Of a stretch of 64,000 bases of DNA, positions 59,451 through 64,000 are shown one piece after another. Every line of letters begins with the position of its first letter. Position 1 is the stretch's first letter. The DNA comes from an uncultured Centipeda sp. (GTDB lineage: Bacteria > Bacillota > Negativicutes > Selenomonadales > Selenomonadaceae): NCBI GenBank assembly GCA_905372865.1, contig CAJPQT010000007.1, positions 30,228 to 94,227 of the forward strand, given 5' to 3'. A model generated the notes under the pieces. The model was not told the DNA's origin, did no database searches, and saw nothing but the letters and a program-made list of their open reading frames with translations. Made by a program: the position numbers and the translations under genes.

Positions 59451-60593
59451 ATGAACATTACTGTCGGAAGAACCGATCTCATCTCTGCACTCCAAATCGT
59501 CAGCAAGGGGCTCTCCACAAAGCCGCAGACTCCTATTCTCTCGGGCATCTATATGAACGCCAAAGAAGGACAGCTCGAACTGCAGTCCACCAATTACGAG
59601 CTCGGATTCATCCTCACCATCCCTGCCGAGATTCATGCGAGCGGAACGGCCGTGCTCCCCGGGAAATATCTCACGGAGTTCACGCGCAAACTGCCTGCCG
59701 AGGAGGTATCCATCGATACAGACAGCGCGGACGGGCTCGCCGTGATCAAATCCGGTGCGGCACGCTTTACTCTGCGTACGATGGAGACTGCGGACTTCCC
59801 TGTGCTGCACCGTATGGAAGGAACCCTGCAGTTTACTATCAAAGACCGTACACTTGCACGTCTGGTCAAGAAATCTGCATTCGCCTGTCTGCGCGAGGAA
59901 CAGCGTGACCGCCGTCCGATCTTCACGGGCTGTCAGCTCGAGGTCGAGGGCAAGGAAGTCACGTTCGCAGCGACGAATGTGCACCGTCTCGCCGTCAAGA
60001 GCGAGACACTCGAAGAGGATGCGGGACAGATCCGCGTCATCATCCCGGCACGCTTCCTCGAAGAGGTTACACGCACGATCACGGGTGAGGTGCCGACGGA
60101 GATCCTCGTCACCTGCTCCTACAATCAGGTCAGTATGGCCTCGGGCAGCATCTACATGACCTCGCGTCTCATTGAGGGGGCATTCCCCGACTATCGCCGC
60201 GTCATCCCGACCGAGGAGAACATTAAGACGCGGGTCACGCTGGATGCCGCCGTATTCGCCTCCGCCGTCGAGCGTGCGTCCCTCATCGCTCGTACGGATC
60301 AGTACAACATTGTAAAGCTCGCGTTCGAACAGGGGCAGATGCGCATCTCCTCGAACAGCCCGGAGATCGGCGAGGCGGAGGAGACGATTCCTGCCGAGGT
60401 CACAGGGGAGGATGTCACGATCGCGTTCAACGCCTCCTACCTCATGGATGCGGTGAAGTCGCTTGACAGCGATACCTTTATCCTCTCACTGCAGGGAGCA
60501 AATGCGCAGGGTATGAACCTCTCGCCCATCACGATCCGTGAGGAATGTGACCCGAATTATATCTACGTTGTAACGCCTGTGAGGACACATTGA
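59451..60593 (+). CDS. dnaN: DNA polymerase III sliding clamp (beta)
   Basis: Ring clamp that holds polymerase III on DNA. The 380-residue product has three clamp folds in series (MNITVGRTDLISALQIVSKGLSTKPQTP at the start, SNSPEIGEAEE and the C-terminal SPITI..YVVTPVRTH). Start behind AAAGGAA, after the origin region. Its stop overlaps the TTG start of the S4-domain gene. Confidence 0.98.
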   Translation: MNITVGRTDLISALQIVSKGLSTKPQTPILSGIYMNAKEGQLELQSTNYELGFILTIPAEIHASGTAVLPGKYLTEFTRKLPAEEVSIDTDSADGLAVIKSGAARFTLRTMETADFPVLHRMEGTLQFTIKDRTLARLVKKSAFACLREEQRDRRPIFTGCQLEVEGKEVTFAATNVHRLAVKSETLEEDAGQIRVIIPARFLEEVTRTITGEVPTEILVTCSYNQVSMASGSIYMTSRLIEGAFPDYRRVIPTEENIKTRVTLDAAVFASAVERASLIARTDQYNIVKLAFEQGQMRISSNSPEIGEAEETIPAEVTGEDVTIAFNASYLMDAVKSLDSDTFILSLQGANAQGMNLSPITIREECDPNYIYVVTPVRTH

Positions 60594-60805
60594 CAGATAT
60601 CGAGATCCATACAGAGACGATCCAGCTTGATCAGTTTCTCAAGCTCGCGGGGGCAGTTCCGAGCGGCGGTGTTGTAAAGGAACTCATTGCACAGGGGGCA
60701 ATCCTGCACAACGGAGCAGTTGAGACGGCACGCAGACGCAAACTTGTGCACGGTGATGTCATTACGATTAATAGTGAAGATGTATACCGTGTCATTCGTT
60801 CGTAG
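60590..60805 (+). CDS. S4-domain RNA-binding protein YaaA-like
   Basis: A 71-residue S4 domain (TIQLDQFLKLAGAVPSGGVVKELIAQGAILHNGAVETARRRKLVHGDVITI), always found between dnaN and recF in Firmicutes, where it is often called YaaA or RlbA; likely binds rRNA. It starts with TTG at 60590, sharing bases with the dnaN stop, so translation is coupled. Confidence 0.92.
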   Translation: MTDIEIHTETIQLDQFLKLAGAVPSGGVVKELIAQGAILHNGAVETARRRKLVHGDVITINSEDVYRVIRS

Positions 60806-60807
60806 TT

Positions 60808-61929
60808 ATGCAGATTACATCACTTGTACTGCGTTCCTACCGGAACTACGAGGAGCTCACCCTCGACTTTGATGCAGGGGTGCAGATCTTCCTCGGGGCG
60901 AACGCACAGGGCAAGACGAATATCATCGAGGCGCTGTACTATGCCGCGTTCGGCCGCTCCCATCGCACATCGAGCGATGCGGAGCTTATTCGGATGGGGG
61001 AAAGCGGGGCGCATATCGGGCTGTCTTTCCTGCGCCATGATGTCCCCTCGGCGCTGTCCTTTACGTTTGCACGCGGTGCGCGGCGGCGGATCGAGCGCGG
61101 CGGTGAGAACCTGCGTCAGCGCGACCTCGTCGGCATCCTGCCGATGGTGCTCTTTTCCCCCGAGGATCTCTTTCTCGTTAAGGGGGCGCCCGCACTGCGC
61201 CGCCGCTATCTGGATGCCGAGCTCTCGCAGGCAAGTCCCGCGTACTATGGGGAGCTCCTGCGCTATACGCATATTCTGCGTCAGCGCAACGCCTTGCTGA
61301 AGGACATCCGCGAGCGGCTCGCGCCCGTGGATGCGCTGCTCCCGTGGGATGTGCAGCTCACAAAGAGTGCCGCGTACATCACGGCACGGCGCATCGCGGC
61401 GACGGAGCAGCTGAGTGCGCTCTCCGCGCGTGTACAGGCGGTGATCGCGGACGGGGAAACCCTCACCGTCGCGTATGAGATCGCGCACGCGCCCGCAGGA
61501 CTGACCGCAGTGAAAGAGGGCATGACAGGACGGCTCGAACTATGGTATAATGAGATGTTCAGGGAAGGACGTGCCCGCGATATTGCCCGCGCCGCGACGG
61601 GGATCGGCCCCCATCTGGACGATCTCGTGCTCGTCACCGCCGGCATGAATCTCAGGAGCTACGGTTCGCAGGGCCAGCAGCGCACGGGTGCGCTTGCACT
61701 GAAGCTCGCCGAGCTCTTCTACCTGCGCGAGAACGTCGGCGAGGCGCCGATCCTCCTCCTCGATGATGTCATGAGTGAGCTGGATGCGGAACGCCGCAGC
61801 GCTCTCCTCTCCTTCATCCGCAGCGAGGAGATCCAGACTTTTATCACGGCGACCGATGCGGCGTATTTCCCGCAGCAGCGGATGGGGACGTATCGATATG
61901 TGGAGGCGGGACGGATCAGAGAGATATAG
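60808..61929 (+). CDS. recF: DNA replication and repair protein RecF
   Basis: SMC-like ATPase that helps load RecA at gaps with RecO and RecR. The 373-residue protein has Walker A GANAQGKTNIIEALYYAAF (~residue 31), the signature motif region (SYGSQGQQRTGALALKLAE) and Walker B (PILLLDDVMSELD). It begins two bases after the S4 gene. Confidence 0.97.
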   Translation: MQITSLVLRSYRNYEELTLDFDAGVQIFLGANAQGKTNIIEALYYAAFGRSHRTSSDAELIRMGESGAHIGLSFLRHDVPSALSFTFARGARRRIERGGENLRQRDLVGILPMVLFSPEDLFLVKGAPALRRRYLDAELSQASPAYYGELLRYTHILRQRNALLKDIRERLAPVDALLPWDVQLTKSAAYITARRIAATEQLSALSARVQAVIADGETLTVAYEIAHAPAGLTAVKEGMTGRLELWYNEMFREGRARDIARAATGIGPHLDDLVLVTAGMNLRSYGSQGQQRTGALALKLAELFYLRENVGEAPILLLDDVMSELDAERRSALLSFIRSEEIQTFITATDAAYFPQQRMGTYRYVEAGRIREI

Positions 61930-61940
61930 GAGGGACGGCA

Positions 61941-62855
61941 TTGCGCACAACACTCGGCACGGCGAACGCAGGCGATGATGTGCGTGCCGCTGTCCACCGC
62001 CTAGGTCCTCAGTTCGAGCGTGACTACATCGCACATACAACTCTATCGCACTGGTCAGACATCATGGGGGAGATGGTCGCACGCCGCGTGCGTGCCGTCG
62101 CCATCAAGGACGGCAAACTCTTCCTCTATGCGCCCGATGCCACATGGAAGAACGAGATGCGCATGACCATGCCCGACACCATCCAGCGCGTCAACAACTA
62201 CGCGGGTGGACGGCTCGTCAAGGAAATCATCTTTGCACGCTCGGCACGCCCTGCCTCCATTCCGGCAGAGGACGGGCAGGATACGGAGACACGCGCCGCC
62301 TACGCACGCACCCTCGTGCAGACGGGGCTGACGGATGCGGAAATCGCGTGTGGCAGGACGCTCGCAGAAAGCGTGTCGGATGAGAAACTGGCGACGCGCA
62401 TTCAGCGTGCCTATCAAGTGACGCGCAAGGCGCAGCGGCTGAAGGAGCAGCGCGGTCTCAGTCCATGCCCATCCTGTGGGCGCATGGTCGACGGAGTCTG
62501 CCATGACTGCCGCCGCAGTGCGGAGCGCAGCGTACGCAGAGCCGTGCGTGCCATCCTGCGCGCCGAGCCGTGGGCAAAGCTCGCGGACGTTGTGCAGCGC
62601 GTCCCCGCCTGCGACGCACTCATGCTCGGCAGCGAGCGCGCCGATCTCGTCCGGCAGATCGCGGGGCAGACTGAGTATACCGATCAGAACAGCGCGAATG
62701 CACGCATGCTCACCATGCTCCATCGCGGCCTCCCCCCGGAGGAAGTCACGCCGAAGAAGATCCAGAGCACCTTCTGGGAACTGCGCAACGAACTCATCAC
62801 CACGCGCGAATTCTGGGAGGAAATGAAGAAACGTAAGGCAAAGAAGAAATCATAA
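61941..62855 (+). CDS. DUF721/DciA-like protein with a zinc ribbon
   Basis: A 304-residue protein. The N-terminal DUF721 domain (~residues 15-110: HWSDIMGEMVARRVRAVAIKDGKLFLYAPDATWKNEM) is the core of DciA, the helicase operator of bacteria without DnaC/DnaI. Residues ~170-190 form a four-cysteine zinc ribbon (CPSCGRMVDGVCHDC), and the basic C-terminus is helical. The extension is longer than in classical DciA (~100-180 residues). TTG start at 61941 with AGGAGGG 6 bases before it. Position between recF and gyrB is typical. It may load the DnaB helicase encoded at 23-24 kb. Confidence 0.88.
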   Translation: MRTTLGTANAGDDVRAAVHRLGPQFERDYIAHTTLSHWSDIMGEMVARRVRAVAIKDGKLFLYAPDATWKNEMRMTMPDTIQRVNNYAGGRLVKEIIFARSARPASIPAEDGQDTETRAAYARTLVQTGLTDAEIACGRTLAESVSDEKLATRIQRAYQVTRKAQRLKEQRGLSPCPSCGRMVDGVCHDCRRSAERSVRRAVRAILRAEPWAKLADVVQRVPACDALMLGSERADLVRQIAGQTEYTDQNSANARMLTMLHRGLPPEEVTPKKIQSTFWELRNELITTREFWEEMKKRKAKKKS

Positions 62856-62872
62856 CGAAAGGGGCGTTTTCG

Positions 62873-62947
62873 ATGATCCTCAGTATTGACGAAATCCGCG
62901 ATAAAATCCGCCCCATCTGCGAGAAATATAAACTTGAAAGCAAATAA
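62873..62947 (+). pseudogene. Remnant of a MNT-type nucleotidyltransferase gene
   Basis: A 24-codon frame with ribosome site GAAAGGGG, reading MILSIDEIRDKIRPICEKYK then stop. This matches the first helix of small nucleotidyltransferases (MNT antitoxin-like), just where the GSYARGEA catalytic part should follow. The rest is missing, so this looks like a truncated relic between the DUF721 gene and gyrB. A tiny functional peptide cannot be excluded. Confidence 0.45.
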
Positions 62948-63006
62948 CTGCGAGATCATTCGCGTAGAGCCGATAGAGAAAAAATAACATCCCCAAGGAG
63001 GAAATG

Positions 63007-64000
63007 ATGGCAAAGACAATCGACCTAAGTGCAAACGAAGAACAGACCGAGGTACGTCCGATGACCGAGGCAGAGGCAAAGGAAGCTGCCGAAATGGCGG
63101 ATATGCCCGACCTCTCGGGCATTGCCATCTCCGCCGAGGAGATGGGGGACGAGGTGACTGCCGTCGATGCCGACTACGGCGCGGGACAGATTCAGGTACT
63201 TGAGGGGCTGGAGGCAGTACGCAAGCGTCCAGGTATGTACATCGGCTCGACATCGGAGCGCGGACTGCATCACCTTGTCTATGAGGTGGTGGACAACTCC
63301 ATCGATGAGGCGCTTGCGGGCTACTGCGATACGGTCGAGGTCGTCATCCACAAGGACAACAGCATTACCGTCACCGACAACGGACGCGGTATCCCCGTCG
63401 ATATGCACGAGAGCGGCATGCCCGCCGTCGAGGTCGTGCTGACCGTCCTCCATGCGGGCGGCAAGTTCGGCGGCGATGGCTATAAGGTTTCGGGTGGTCT
63501 CCACGGTGTTGGTGTCTCCGTCGTCAATGCGCTTTCGTCCGAAATGGATGTGCAGGTGCGCCGTGACGGGAAAATCCATGCCATTTCCTTTACGCGCGGC
63601 GTGACTGTGGAGAAGCTGCACGAGATCGGCACGAGCGAGACCACGGGCACGCGCGTCCACTTCGTCCCCGACCCCGAGATCTTCACCGTCACCACGTACA
63701 GCTTTGAGACGCTGAAGCATCGTCTGCGCGAGCTTGCGTTCCTCAACCACGGCATTACGATCACGCTCGTGGATGAGCGCGGTGAGGAGGAACGCCGCGA
63801 GACGTTCCATTTCGACGGCGGCATCCGCTCCTTCGTTTCCCATCTCAACCGCAAGAAGGAGACGATCAACGAGGAGCCGATCTACTTCAACGGGGTCAAG
63901 GACGATACTGTCGTCGAGATCGCGATGCAGTACAACGACAGCTATCAGGAGAACATCTACAGCTTCGTCAACAACATCAACACCGAGGAGGGCGGCACGC
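63007..64000 (+). CDS. gyrB: DNA gyrase subunit B, partial
   Basis: ATPase subunit of gyrase; the window ends after residue ~331. GHKL motifs are intact: YEVVDNSIDEALAG, TVTDNGRGIPVDMH, and SGGLHGVGVSVVNALS. The family core begins with IQVLEGLEAVRKRPGMYIG at residue ~62, so there is an acidic N-terminal extension of about 50 residues (TEVRPMTEAEAKEAAEMADM and onward) not seen in B. subtilis or E. coli GyrB. Of two adjacent ATG codons, the second (63007) has better spacing from AAGGAGG; the extension stays either way. Confidence 0.96.
   Translation, partial: MAKTIDLSANEEQTEVRPMTEAEAKEAAEMADMPDLSGIAISAEEMGDEVTAVDADYGAGQIQVLEGLEAVRKRPGMYIGSTSERGLHHLVYEVVDNSIDEALAGYCDTVEVVIHKDNSITVTDNGRGIPVDMHESGMPAVEVVLTVLHAGGKFGGDGYKVSGGLHGVGVSVVNALSSEMDVQVRRDGKIHAISFTRGVTVEKLHEIGTSETTGTRVHFVPDPEIFTVTTYSFETLKHRLRELAFLNHGITITLVDERGEEERRETFHFDGGIRSFVSHLNRKKETINEEPIYFNGVKDDTVVEIAMQYNDSYQENIYSFVNNINTEEGGT

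Overview
The window is an origin-proximal piece of a GC-rich Gram-negative-type Firmicute, most likely a Selenomonas-like member of the Negativicutes. This rests on the Firmicutes-style origin order (rpmH-rnpA-yidD-yidC-jag-mnmE on one side, dnaA-dnaN-S4 gene-recF-DUF721-gyrB on the other), a secA-prfB pair, a DUF2232-gdpP-rplI-lon-dnaB block, a GmhA-like heptose enzyme suggesting an outer membrane, and a membrane-bound NiFe hydrogenase. The species is an inference; no search was run.

Layout: 0-4.4 kb (minus) LmeA-like lipid-binding protein, prfB, secA. 4.6-5.9 kb LysR regulator divergent from a 54-aa protein. 6.4-16.8 kb (minus) a complete NiFe uptake hydrogenase locus: small and large subunits, cytochrome b, a CxxCxC/HMA-like protein, hypA, hypB, maturation protease, hypF, hypC, hypD, hypE. 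17.0-17.3 kb an apparent stand-alone structured RNA unit. 17.4-30.5 kb (minus) secreted proteins, M23 peptidase, DUF4446, parB, parA, pfkA, dnaB, a Lon-family protease carrying three parS sites inside its reading frame, rplI, gdpP, DUF2232. 30.6-35.6 kb a MutS-like protein, small lineage-specific genes, and a TetR/flavodoxin pair. 35.8-39 kb NAD(P)-binding protein, GmhA-like isomerase, phosphohexomutase. 39.2-43.4 kb a sorbitol PTS operon (SorC regulator, GutM, IIC, IIB, dehydrogenase, IIA). 43.6-47.4 kb two tandem diguanylate cyclases. 47.7-53.1 kb small membrane and regulatory genes plus tRNA-Arg(CCT). 53.2-57.4 kb (minus) mnmE, jag, yidC, yidD, rnpA, rpmH. 57.4-59.4 kb oriC sequences on both sides of dnaA. 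59.4-64 kb (plus) dnaN, S4 gene, recF, DUF721, a nucleotidyltransferase remnant, and gyrB, cut by the window end.

The most unusual structure is a roughly 137-bp interspersed element present in six copies (one disrupted). It folds into nested stems whose arms change together between copies, while linker and loop sequences stay fixed. Other points to follow up are the promoter-to-terminator RNA unit upstream of the hydrogenase genes, the parS sites that also encode a repeated VSRET peptide, and a stand-alone protein that carries the CxxCxC metal motif missing from HypB.
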